Assembly: GCF_002377945.1 (NCBI RefSeq)
Contig: NZ_DFQV01000002.1
Coordinates: 103,498-167,497 of the forward strand
DNA from: Psychrobacter sp. UBA3480
Lineage (GTDB): Bacteria; Pseudomonadota; Gammaproteobacteria; Pseudomonadales; Moraxellaceae
Reading direction: 5' to 3'
Length of the DNA stretch: 64,000 bases
Shown here: positions 56,449-64,000 of the stretch, in pieces
How positions within the stretch are numbered: the first letter of the stretch is position 1
Layout of the letters: each line of letters opens with the position of its first letter
Position numbers and translations under genes: made by a program
Notes under the pieces: generated by a model
Seen by the model: the letters and a program-made list of their open reading frames with translations, nothing else
What the model was told of the DNA's origin: nothing
Databases searched by the model: none

Positions 56449-57312
56449 TCAAGACAGAAGTGCTAAAAATGACTGAGTCTCTTCTTTTGACATATCAGTC
56501 AAAGGTAGTCGTACTGACCCAACATTGATGCTCCCGTTAATGCAGCCTGCTTTGGCTTTTTGGTTATAGTTTCCAGACTCCATAGAGTGGATAGCAGGAT
56601 ACATGGCTGTCATCAGCTCTTTAGCACGGTTCCAATCGCCTTTTTGTGTGGCTTCAAACAATGCGACTTGTTCTGCTGGGAATACGTTAGCCGCACCAGC
56701 GATCCAGCTCTTAGCACCCCAAAAGAAGAAATCTACTGGTTGGTCGTCACAACCACAAACCACTTCAAAGTTTTCAAAATTAGCCTGTAGCATACGTAAT
56801 GCATGACTAAAATCGCCGCTGCTTTCTTTGACACCTACAATATTGGGATGTTTGGATAAATGCGCGACGGTTTCAAACTCAATGCTTACACCGACGCGTG
56901 CTGGAAAGTTGTACATAATGATAGGTAGGTTAGTGGCATCAGCGACGGTTTCAAAATGCGCAATAATACCGTCTTGGTCTGGTAAGCTATACGGATTGGC
57001 TGATAACATTAAGCCGTCGTAGCCCAAATTGTTGGCTTGGTGCGCAAGTTCGATAGAATGATTGGTCGATAAACTGTTGATACCTGCAATCAGAGTGACT
57101 TTGCCTTTGGCAGCATCAGCGATAGTGGTCAAAACCAGTTCACGCTCTGCAGGCGAGAACGTGTAGTATTCACCCGTTGTACCGCAAGCTACGATTCCGG
57201 TAACGCCTTTTTCTATGAATACATTGACCAGTTCGGTTAGCTTTTGAGTATCGATATCTCCATTAACATCGAAAGGAGTAACGATAGGGACTAAAACGCC
57301 ATGAATGTTCAT
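56449..57312 (-). CDS. DapA-family deaminase (probable pyrroline-4-hydroxy-2-carboxylate deaminase)
   Basis: This 287-residue class I aldolase-fold protein of the DHDPS/N-acetylneuraminate lyase family has an N-terminal VPIVTPFDVNGDIDTQKL, the GTTGEYYTFSP phosphate-type loop, the catalytic Tyr in IIMYNFPARVG and the Schiff-base Lys in VGVKESSGD. In hydroxyproline operons the equivalent protein deaminates cis-4-hydroxyproline-derived pyrroline-4-hydroxy-2-carboxylate to alpha-ketoglutaric semialdehyde. Housekeeping DapA would not be expected inside this operon. AAGGA precedes the ATG. Confidence 0.85.
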   Translation of the reverse strand: MNIHGVLVPIVTPFDVNGDIDTQKLTELVNVFIEKGVTGIVACGTTGEYYTFSPAERELVLTTIADAAKGKVTLIAGINSLSTNHSIELAHQANNLGYDGLMLSANPYSLPDQDGIIAHFETVADATNLPIIMYNFPARVGVSIEFETVAHLSKHPNIVGVKESSGDFSHALRMLQANFENFEVVCGCDDQPVDFFFWGAKSWIAGAANVFPAEQVALFEATQKGDWNRAKELMTAMYPAIHSMESGNYNQKAKAGCINGSINVGSVRLPLTDMSKEETQSFLALLS

Positions 57313-57409
57313 ATAAATATCCTTATTTGGAATTAAAAGCCGTTAGTAAGCCATGAGCTGTTAGCGACGTTGTTGGTTCTATGAGTTGTCATAGAGATGA
57401 GAGGTTTGA

Positions 57410-58672
57410 TTATTTAAAAGACTTGAGTTTAAAGCGATCTAGACGATAAGCAGTAGGATCTACCATGGCAGTATCGCCAAAATATAATGCTGCGATCATC
57501 TGTGCGCTTACCACAGCTTGGGTCAGACCTAGATGCTGATGACCAAAGTTTAAAAAGACAGAATTACGTCTATCTATAATGGGTAGAGAGTCTGCTGTAG
57601 AAGGTCTAAACCCCATCCATTGCGTATTGCTGTCGCTATCCAATGGGGTCTTTAGCATTGCTTGAGCTTGTTTCAATAGCATGTCCGCACGGTTCATATT
57701 GGCGGGTGCCTCAAGTCCTGCATACTCAACAGTGCCAGCCAAGCGCAGCCCTTTTTCCATTGGTGTCATAATAAAGCGGCGATCCATGCTAGAAACAGGC
57801 AGGTTGAGGCGCTGACTTTCGTTAGGAAGCATCAGGTGGTAGCCTCGCTCTGTATCCATTGGTACTGAGACATCTGTGAGCTGTTTGGCTAGGGGTTTAG
57901 AGTGCGCCCCTGCTGCGAGCATAACTTTGCTGGCATGAAGCTGCTTTTGTGTCGTCGTCAAACGAATACCATCAGTTATTACTTCCGCGCTCAGAACACG
58001 GCAATTCTCATAAATTTGACCACCAAGCGATCTAAAAATAGTGCTTAATTTATGGGTAATGGCTTCTATATTGGTGATATGACCTGTCTCTGGAAAAAAC
58101 AAAGCACCCAGTTGATTGTCTTTTAACGCAGGCTCAAGATCTGTCAGTGCTGATTGTGAGAGTAGGTTGTTAGAGACCCCTAAACTGTTTAAGCATTGAC
58201 CGTGTTCAGTCAGCATTTTTAGACTGTTGGGTTTCTCTGCGGTCAATACGGATCCTTGTACTTGTATCCAAGAATGTAACTGCCACTCTTTGGCAAAATC
58301 TTGCCAAGCTTGAAGGCTCTGTGCATTTAATGCCAAAAGCGCTTGGTGACTGCGTGCAAATGGTTCGGTACGCATATTAAGTAATAGCTGAAACGCCCAT
58401 GGTGCTAAGCGTGGAAGGTAGCGCCAATCTATACGCAGAGGCCCTTCGGGGTTGAGTAGCATGGCAGGAACATGTCGTAAGATACTGGCATCAGCAATAG
58501 GAAAAACCTGTTCAGTGGCTATGTGACCTGCGTTACCATAAGTTGCGCCGCGAGCGATTTTGTCCGCTTCCAAAATTGCAACTTTTACCCCGCGAGATTG
58601 TAGAGTAACTGCAGCACATAGCCCGATAATGCCACCACCGATGATATGTATATCAAACACTTGTGTGTCCAT
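57410..58672 (-). CDS. D-amino-acid dehydrogenase-like FAD oxidoreductase (probable D-hydroxyproline dehydrogenase)
   Basis: This 420-residue FAD-dependent enzyme is of the DAO/DadA family: an N-terminal FAD-binding motif, IHIIGGGIIGLCAAVTLQSRG, then LEADKIARGATYGNAGHIA, and C-terminal NFGHQHLGLTQAVVSA. In the hydroxyproline pathway it would oxidise cis-4-hydroxy-D-proline, the product of the neighbouring epimerase, and pass electrons to the respiratory chain. A general D-amino-acid dehydrogenase is the alternative. It overlaps no neighbour; 69 bp separate it from the epimerase gene. Confidence 0.85.
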   Translation of the reverse strand: MDTQVFDIHIIGGGIIGLCAAVTLQSRGVKVAILEADKIARGATYGNAGHIATEQVFPIADASILRHVPAMLLNPEGPLRIDWRYLPRLAPWAFQLLLNMRTEPFARSHQALLALNAQSLQAWQDFAKEWQLHSWIQVQGSVLTAEKPNSLKMLTEHGQCLNSLGVSNNLLSQSALTDLEPALKDNQLGALFFPETGHITNIEAITHKLSTIFRSLGGQIYENCRVLSAEVITDGIRLTTTQKQLHASKVMLAAGAHSKPLAKQLTDVSVPMDTERGYHLMLPNESQRLNLPVSSMDRRFIMTPMEKGLRLAGTVEYAGLEAPANMNRADMLLKQAQAMLKTPLDSDSNTQWMGFRPSTADSLPIIDRRNSVFLNFGHQHLGLTQAVVSAQMIAALYFGDTAMVDPTAYRLDRFKLKSFK

Positions 58673-58741
58673 GAGAGTCTCGCTTTTCTGATCTTACTTA
58701 GCAATAATTGGTTATTTCCTAAAAGCCATACAAACTGGTAT

Positions 58742-59731
58742 TTATAAAGAGATACCCCATTTGAACGGATCGCTGTCTTGAACGATGAGAGAGGTCTCTG
58801 CACATACGTAGGCGTACCCTCGGATTGTGGGGATAATAGTATTGATAGGGTGGTTATGAAGAGAGCTATGATTACTAAGTACATCAATAGGCTGATAGCT
58901 GGCACTAAAGACACTGCCAATAATGCTTTGCTGATACCAAGTCTCACCAGGTGCGAGTACATTGTCTGCGGCTAAGCAAGCCAATTTGGCACTGGTTCCA
59001 GTACCACAAGGAGAGCGATCGTAGGCAGATCCAGGGCATAATACGAAGTTTTTGCTGTTAGTGCCGGCGAGATCGCTCTTGCCAAACAGTTCTATATGAT
59101 CAATTTCGCCATTGTCAGCACCCGTGATTCCAGACTTATGAAGTGCTTCCTTAATCTGTATGCTAAATTGAGTAAGCGCCTTAACATTACTGGCTTCAAT
59201 AGCTTGCTTATGATCGTTGACTAGGAAAAACCAATTACCACCCCAAGCGATATCTCCATAGATAGGACCGATATCAGGTACTTGAACTTCTACTTGTTTT
59301 TGGTAGCGATAAGAAGGGACATTCTGGACGCTACAACTACCATCATCATGTAAGGTTGCTTTAACTAGGCCTACGCTTGTTTCTAGATAGTGATCACCAG
59401 TGGTTATTTTTTGTTGATAAGCTAGAGATGCAATAACGCCGATAGTGCCATGGCCACACATACCTAAATAGCCATGATTATTAAAGAAGATCACGCCAGC
59501 CGTGGCACGAGGATCAGAAGGCGGGCACAAAAGCGCTCCGACAAGCACGTCATTACCACGAGGTTCTAGGATAATACTTTGACGTAAATGATCGAAATTC
59601 TGTTTGAAGTCCTGAAGTTTTTCTTGAATAGATTGCCCACTAAGCTCAGGAAATCCTTCATATACCATACGAGTAGGTTCACCGCCAGTATGCGAATCAA
59701 TAATCTTAAGAGTAAAAAGCGTATCAAACAT
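58742..59731 (-). CDS. 4-Hydroxyproline 2-epimerase (proline racemase family)
   Basis: This 329-residue PLP-independent epimerase would convert trans-4-hydroxy-L-proline to cis-4-hydroxy-D-proline. The N-terminal [14 protein letters not shown] is typical of 4-hydroxyproline epimerases. Both catalytic cysteines are present: MCGHGTIG and [14 protein letters not shown]. This excludes the trans-3-hydroxyproline dehydratase subgroup, which has Ser and Thr there. Proline racemase is the remaining alternative. The start has AGGTAGG nearby. It is the first gene of the operon, next to the divergent AraC regulator. Confidence 0.9.
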   Translation of the reverse strand: MFDTLFTLKIIDSHTGGEPTRMVYEGFPELSGQSIQEKLQDFKQNFDHLRQSIILEPRGNDVLVGALLCPPSDPRATAGVIFFNNHGYLGMCGHGTIGVIASLAYQQKITTGDHYLETSVGLVKATLHDDGSCSVQNVPSYRYQKQVEVQVPDIGPIYGDIAWGGNWFFLVNDHKQAIEASNVKALTQFSIQIKEALHKSGITGADNGEIDHIELFGKSDLAGTNSKNFVLCPGSAYDRSPCGTGTSAKLACLAADNVLAPGETWYQQSIIGSVFSASYQPIDVLSNHSSLHNHPINTIIPTIRGYAYVCAETSLIVQDSDPFKWGISL

Positions 59732-59777
59732 GACTGCCTACCTGATTCATCCGTGAGTTAATATACTGTTAGCGTTA

Positions 59778-59861
59778 TTCATAAATGAACAAGGCGTAAA
59801 TATAGAATGACGTTTTTCAGAAAAGCAGTCTTGATGTTTTTATATGAATAAATGCGCATTT
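59778..59861. promoter_or_regulatory. Divergent promoter region of the hydroxyproline-type operon, two dyads
   Basis: TTCAT-AA-ATGAA is at 59778-59789 and the perfect 12-bp palindrome AAATGCGCATTT at 59850-59861, between the epimerase gene and the AraC gene. Either may be an operator for the AraC-family protein or another regulator. Confidence 0.45.
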
Positions 59862-59944
59862 CTGCACAGGTTATAAAGATATTTAGGAGTATAAATATGG
59901 TGTAGCACTCTAAAATACCTGAAAAGCTCAACGACAAGCTTGAG

Positions 59945-60763
59945 ATGCTATATGGGAATATACCGATGCGGCCGTTAGTACTAGAAGCACCTACAAAACA
60001 ACTGTCAAAACACCTAAAAACTTATCAACCAGCCAATTTTGATGAGTTTGTTGGCAATATATCGTTATTGATGCCTTTGTTTGATACTATGAAAAATGTG
60101 GTGTTTTTTGTTAAAGATGACCAAGCATGCTATCGATTAGTCAGCAAAACGCTCATTAAACGTAGCGGGCTTAAAAACAAAAAAGCACTAATAGGACTAA
60201 CTACAGAGCAAGTGTTTTTGAAGTCTCAAGGCAAGGATTATCTCAATCAGGATCTGAGAGTGTTAAGGGAAGGCAGGGAGATTGTTGATAAGTTAGAACT
60301 TCATAGCTATGCATCAGGACAGCTAGGATGGTGTATCACGCAAAAAATCCCCGTCTATGATGTAGAAAATCATATTGTAGCAATGGTAGGTATATCAGTA
60401 GATATTGATGAAGATAACGAGCGGATATTACGCAAACACGCTCGATTGGCAAGCGTAGATCAATACGTACGAGACAATCTTGATCAAAAAATCAATATTG
60501 GTCAATTGGCGAAATTGGCAAATCTTAGTCAATCGCAATTGGAGCGTACCTTCAAAGCAGTGCTCAATATGTCACCCATTCAGTTTGTACAAAAAATGCG
60601 CCTAGAGCATGCCATTCGACTACTAGCGAATCATAAGCTAACAGTAACTCAAGTCTCCTTAAACTGTGGATACGGTGATCATAGTGCCTTTAGTCGACAG
60701 TTCAAACAATTTACTGGGATGTCTCCTGTGAACTTCCGTAAAGTACATTTTAAAGAGCCATAA
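59945..60763 (+). CDS. AraC-family regulator with N-terminal PAS-like sensor domain
   Basis: This 272-residue protein has a PAS-like sensing domain (about 45-160, MKNVVFFVKDDQACYRLVSKT to VGISVDIDED) and a C-terminal AraC double helix-turn-helix (IGQLAKLANLSQSQLERTFKA, then CGYGDHSAFSRQFKQFTGMSP). It is encoded divergently from the epimerase operon, so it probably activates it; the PAS domain may bind a small ligand. ATG 59945 is used; ATG 59966 is also possible, with GGGAA upstream. It ends 42 bp before the second integrase gene. Confidence 0.88.
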   Translation: MLYGNIPMRPLVLEAPTKQLSKHLKTYQPANFDEFVGNISLLMPLFDTMKNVVFFVKDDQACYRLVSKTLIKRSGLKNKKALIGLTTEQVFLKSQGKDYLNQDLRVLREGREIVDKLELHSYASGQLGWCITQKIPVYDVENHIVAMVGISVDIDEDNERILRKHARLASVDQYVRDNLDQKINIGQLAKLANLSQSQLERTFKAVLNMSPIQFVQKMRLEHAIRLLANHKLTVTQVSLNCGYGDHSAFSRQFKQFTGMSPVNFRKVHFKEP

Positions 60764-60804
60764 ATAAAAGCAAAAAATATGGTTCTTGATTCTAAAATAA
60801 CTCT

Positions 60805-62070
60805 CTAACGACTCCGAAGCTCATCTATATAATCTGCCCAATCTTGCATCATCTGTACCCTAGTATCGATTTCATCGAGTCTATTGTAAGCCCCGCCATG
60901 TGTGTCTTTGATACGATGACCTAGTTGTAATTCTGTGACGATGTCAGAATAGCGTAGCTCAGGCTGTTCCATGAGCAAGGTTTTAGCCGATGCTCGAAAT
61001 CCATGCGCACACTGCACATCTTTGTATCCAAGCCGGTGGAATATCTGTACCAACGTCGCTTTACTGATATAAGCATTGCTTGAACCGCGCATCGAGGCAA
61101 ATACATATTCCTTATGCCCAGTAATTGACTGGATGTTTCGTAATCGCGCAATTACTTGCGTGGCTAAGGGAACAACTAAGTGCGAGACCATATCGTCACG
61201 ACCTTCGCCTTTAGTAGGGGAGAACGCCCATATATTATTGTCCCAATCGATGTCATCCCAACGCATCGAGCGCAGATCGATACTACGTACAAACACATAA
61301 GGTAATAAGTTCATCGCCTCTAATGTAATCTTACTTGCACCTCTAAAATCAGACATATCTTTTAGAAGCGTCGCAAATTTATCTGGTTTGGTGATGGCTG
61401 GCAGGTGATTGCCTGAATTGGCAGGGGCAAGCTCACCACGGGTATCAATTGCCACATTTCTATCGCACAACCCTCGAGCAACAGCGAATGAAAACACTTT
61501 TTCAGTATACAGACGAGTGCTCGCACCAACGAAAGTCGCTTGATTATCATTATTCTGAATCGATTCACACACACTCAGTATCATCTCGCTAGTGATATCG
61601 TCCATTCTTAAATCACCAATTTCTTGGCACATATATCCTAGACATAAATCCCAGAACTTGAGGGTTGACTCACTGTATGACGGTTTTTTAGATTTACTTT
61701 GAGTGCGACCTGCTGTTTTGTGTTCTCGCCATGCTTTGGCAATCTCAGAAAATGGTGCGTTTTTTAGGTGAGTATATTTATTGGTTTGCTCTTTTTGCTG
61801 AATGGCTTTTGGGTCAGAGCCTTTGGCAACCATATCAAGAATGGTGTCTGCTTTATACTTAACCTCATGGAGACTGACATCCTCAATCTTACCCAACATC
61901 ATCCTAGGGCGTTTGCCCTCGATATGCGGATGGGAATAACGTAAGTAGTATTCCTTTTTGCCATTTGGATAAATACGCAGACTTAAGCCAGCCACACCCG
62001 AGACGCTGACAGAATAATCTTTGTCGCGGCATTCGAGCTTATTGATATCGTTTGCAGTGTCGATAGCCAT
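60805..62070 (-). CDS. Tyrosine recombinase integrase (P4-type), second copy
   Basis: This 421-residue P4-type integrase has a DUF4102-like N-terminal domain (SVSGVAGLSLRIYPNGKKEYYLRY), a core-binding region and a catalytic domain. The catalytic residues are Arg262 (FVRSIDLR), His356-G-F-Arg359, His385 (LQLGH) and Tyr395 (AYNR), and it ends in a MMQDWADYIDEL helix shared with the first integrase. All catalytic residues are present, so it may be functional. No tRNA is visible next to it. Upstream are several inverted repeats and then a long gene-free tract. It may mark the edge of a genomic island whose other end is outside the window. Confidence 0.93.
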   Translation of the reverse strand: MAIDTANDINKLECRDKDYSVSVSGVAGLSLRIYPNGKKEYYLRYSHPHIEGKRPRMMLGKIEDVSLHEVKYKADTILDMVAKGSDPKAIQQKEQTNKYTHLKNAPFSEIAKAWREHKTAGRTQSKSKKPSYSESTLKFWDLCLGYMCQEIGDLRMDDITSEMILSVCESIQNNDNQATFVGASTRLYTEKVFSFAVARGLCDRNVAIDTRGELAPANSGNHLPAITKPDKFATLLKDMSDFRGASKITLEAMNLLPYVFVRSIDLRSMRWDDIDWDNNIWAFSPTKGEGRDDMVSHLVVPLATQVIARLRNIQSITGHKEYVFASMRGSSNAYISKATLVQIFHRLGYKDVQCAHGFRASAKTLLMEQPELRYSDIVTELQLGHRIKDTHGGAYNRLDEIDTRVQMMQDWADYIDELRSR

Positions 62071-62139
62071 AATGTATATCAGCCATATGATAATTAAGGT
62101 TAATGATAGGTTTATGATTGATGACTTATAAAAAGTCTA

Positions 62140-62269
62140 TTCTGTAGAAAAATACAGAAGTATTGGACACTGTCATGGACACTGGTATTCATTAGTATTT
62201 TTAGTAAAACCTTTTAAGTAAAGGTTTTTAAGACATAATTATCCCCAAGTTTCACTTGGGGATAATTAT
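62140..62269. repeat. Inverted and direct repeats upstream of the second integrase
   Basis: TTCTGTA-N6-TACAGAA is at 62140-62159. A tandem GGACACTG is at about 62165 and 62178, AAAACCTTT...AAAGGTTTT at 62206-62228, and a 16-bp perfect inverted repeat ATAATTATCCCCAAGT / ACTTGGGGATAATTAT with a 3-nt loop at 62235-62269. Such density next to an integrase suggests attachment or recombinase-arm sites or a promoter complex. The 16-bp hairpin lacks a flanking T run, so it is not a typical terminator. Confidence 0.6.
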
Positions 62270-62875
62270 AGCATAGTGACCAAATAGTGAGTAGGCCATA
62301 CGCTGAATAGGTTACACGGCATTTGTACCAACTATCCCGATACATAATTAAATGCGATTATGGTGTCCATGATTGATTCGGTAAGGAGTTGAGTATATTT
62401 TTTATAAAATACATGCTCCTGTACTCGCACAGAATATAAAAAGTAGGGTCATAGTACTGTTTTGTGCAAATTTGGAATGTACCAATTTTGAGTGGTATAT
62501 AGAAAATATATAACTACAAGTTAAATATATTAAAAAATATCAATAGGTAGCTCATTCCTCTTAAAAATAGCTTGATAACGATAAATAGAGCGCTACTGTT
62601 TGTGGGTAGATAAAATTTATCGCTACGCAAAAGAAAATAGAGTCAATTCTAATGATTTAACAATCTGTCTATGATTTAAATTTAAAAGGTTATACGTGAT
62701 GACTTAGGCATAGCGTTTAAAGACTAGATAAGATTAGAAATATTCGAAGGAGTTACAACGTCTGGCTGATTTTTTGCAATTAGATATAGGTTGGTGATAT
62801 TGAGCGATGTCTAGCCACACAAACAATAGTTGTTGAAAATAGGCGATTAGCATATCTATATTGAAGACTTAGTCA

Positions 62876-62911
62876 ACAGATACAGATACAGATACAGATA
62901 CAGATACAGAT
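62876..62911 (+). repeat. Tandem hexamer repeat, six copies of ACAGAT
   Basis: Six exact copies of ACAGAT (36 bp) are followed by AATAAATAA. Short exact tandem repeats like this are prone to slippage. No reading frame runs through it. Confidence 0.85.
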
Positions 62912-63946
62912 AATAAATAAACTATCGCAGACGAATGGCCATGATTATATCGAATGAAAAGATAAGAACGTATTTGGACGTAACCAGTAGTATTTTAGCA
63001 AAGCATAGAACACTAACGGTCAATCATATAGAACATTCAAATCTCAATGCCTAATAAATCGTTAGATGACCGATGTAATAATATGCCTGCGAGAGATGCT
63101 TAGAAGTAAAACTAATCAAGCGTGAGCTATCATCCAAAAGATTCGGTTGAATTAACAGGACAGAGTTAGTCGGTGAGCGCTAAATAGTTTGGTAGGATGT
63201 TTATACCTAGCAGTATCAGAAATGTATGATCGTCATGATTCTATAGTTAGTAAGGCTTAAACCTACTACTTAATAGGCTTTATTTAACTTATGCGTACCT
63301 AAAGTTAGGTTCACGAGTTAAAAGAGGTAATTTCGTAGTAAAAACAATACCCTATAATGCAGAGAAAATTAAATGGTTCATGAACCTTAATGTGTAACAT
63401 ATTCTGAGTACAACAACCCTTATTTAAACTGTTGGGATTCTTAACTGAGACACCTATAAGCTTTAGCATTAAAAGTCAAGTCATCAAGTTACTACGACTG
63501 GACAAATCGTCACATTAGTGAGCAGTAGTTCCATCGCAATTAGGTTGAATTAATTATTAGAGTAGCTCATGATGAGACGAGTCAGTGCTATGGTGCATAT
63601 TCATAATTAGTCCGATATTTTTACATATTAGAGATATTAACGATAGTCAGCACCTTCGATATTCTGTAAGTAGGGTCTGGACTAAAACTTTTTTACCTTA
63701 CTATTCATAGGGACTTCATTCAGTTTTCTTGTATTCAAGCTATATTAAGCCAAATATATGACGAACTGAACCACTAATGAGAAGGTTTAGACTTTATACA
63801 TGATTGATCGTAGGGCTCTTATACTTTCAAGTCTTAAATTCTACAATATGTAAAGCATCCATATACATTACATATTAAATCGAATGAGTCCGCCATCCTT
63901 ACATGTTGCATATATTAATTTAAATAAATTCAAATACTTAGAGAGT

Positions 63947-63972
63947 AACCCGTAATTATTTTAGGGTTTTTA
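63947..63972 (+). terminator. Weak hairpin with T run near the window end
   Basis: AACCC and GGGTT pair across 12 bases, followed by TTT. The short stem makes it a doubtful terminator. Confidence 0.3.
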
Positions 63973-64000
63973 GTACAAGCTATTAGTTAGCTTTGTAATA

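Larger units (their letters stand above)
62270..64000. other. About 1.7 kb without a recognisable gene
   Basis: All six frames are broken into short pieces and I see no ribosome binding site with a sensible protein after it. The DNA is AT-rich. It holds a hexamer tandem repeat (62876-62911) and a weak hairpin with a T run near 63947-63970. It may be a decayed island segment or carry a non-coding RNA. Confidence 0.5.

Noticed and set aside
58585..58962. Open frame of 125 codons across the epimerase-oxidoreductase junction
   Set aside because: It lies in another frame of the same strand over two confident genes and encodes no known domain.
62876..62911. Short repeats as a possible CRISPR array
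   Set aside because: The six-base units are contiguous with no spacers, and there are no cas genes in the window.
62270..64000. Retron or diversity-generating element
   Set aside because: No reverse transcriptase frame or template-like repeat is visible.

Overview
The window looks like a chromosome segment of a psychrotolerant gammaproteobacterium of the Moraxellaceae, most likely Psychrobacter. This is inferred from the gene set (oversized recC-recB-recD, a methylcitrate cluster with acnD and prpF, ppc, hpt), from the moderate-to-low GC and from the style of the lineage-specific hypothetical proteins. No rRNA gene is present to confirm it.

Layout. (1) 1-4465: right end of a tailed prophage, with the C-terminal part of a tape measure protein, a holin-like membrane protein, an M15-type endolysin, a small zinc-ribbon membrane protein and a P4-type integrase. 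It abuts the 3' end of tRNA-Arg(CCU) at 4466-4541, the probable attachment site. (2) 4615-18518: two lineage-specific hypothetical genes, then recC-recB-recD (the RecBCD helicase-nuclease) and hpt. (3) 18621-22791: a hypothetical gene, a short CstA-type transporter, a small protein ending in Cys-Cys-stop, and an ArsA/Get3-like ATPase. (4) 22817-28304: a DUF3482 GTPase and a DUF2868 membrane protein separated by a membrane fatty-acid hydroxylase gene and a MITE-like repeat, then a short-chain dehydrogenase. (5) 28343-43584: a propionate (2-methylcitrate cycle) region on the minus strand: prpD, GNAT, an ABC exporter, prpF, a yefM-yoeB toxin-antitoxin pair, acnD, prpC, a lipoprotein, prpB, a divergent Nramp-like transporter and a LysR regulator. 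(6) 43826-45314: two adjacent unrecognised single-pass membrane proteins that share a C-terminal motif present three times in total. (7) 45422-50184: LysR, two MFS transporters and a gamma-butyrobetaine-hydroxylase-like dioxygenase. (8) 50442-53222: ppc. (9) 53384-60763: a five-gene operon with a divergent PAS-AraC regulator that reads as trans-4-hydroxy-L-proline catabolism (epimerase, D-amino-acid oxidoreductase, DapA-family deaminase, semialdehyde dehydrogenase, AGCS symporter). (10) 60805-62070: a second P4-type integrase with inverted repeats upstream, followed by about 1.9 kb with no convincing gene.

How the genes work together. PrpC joins propionyl-CoA and oxaloacetate. AcnD with PrpF, or PrpD, dehydrates and isomerises 2-methylcitrate, and PrpB cleaves methylisocitrate to pyruvate and succinate. 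Ppc replenishes oxaloacetate. The hydroxyproline operon would deliver 2-oxoglutarate to the same central pathways.

The observations most worth a second look are the cstA / CC-terminal protein / ArsA-like ATPase cluster, the paired membrane proteins with a repeated terminal motif, the Nramp-like transporter that has lost its metal-binding residues, the toxin-antitoxin operon inside the prp cluster, and the gene-free tract beyond the second integrase.
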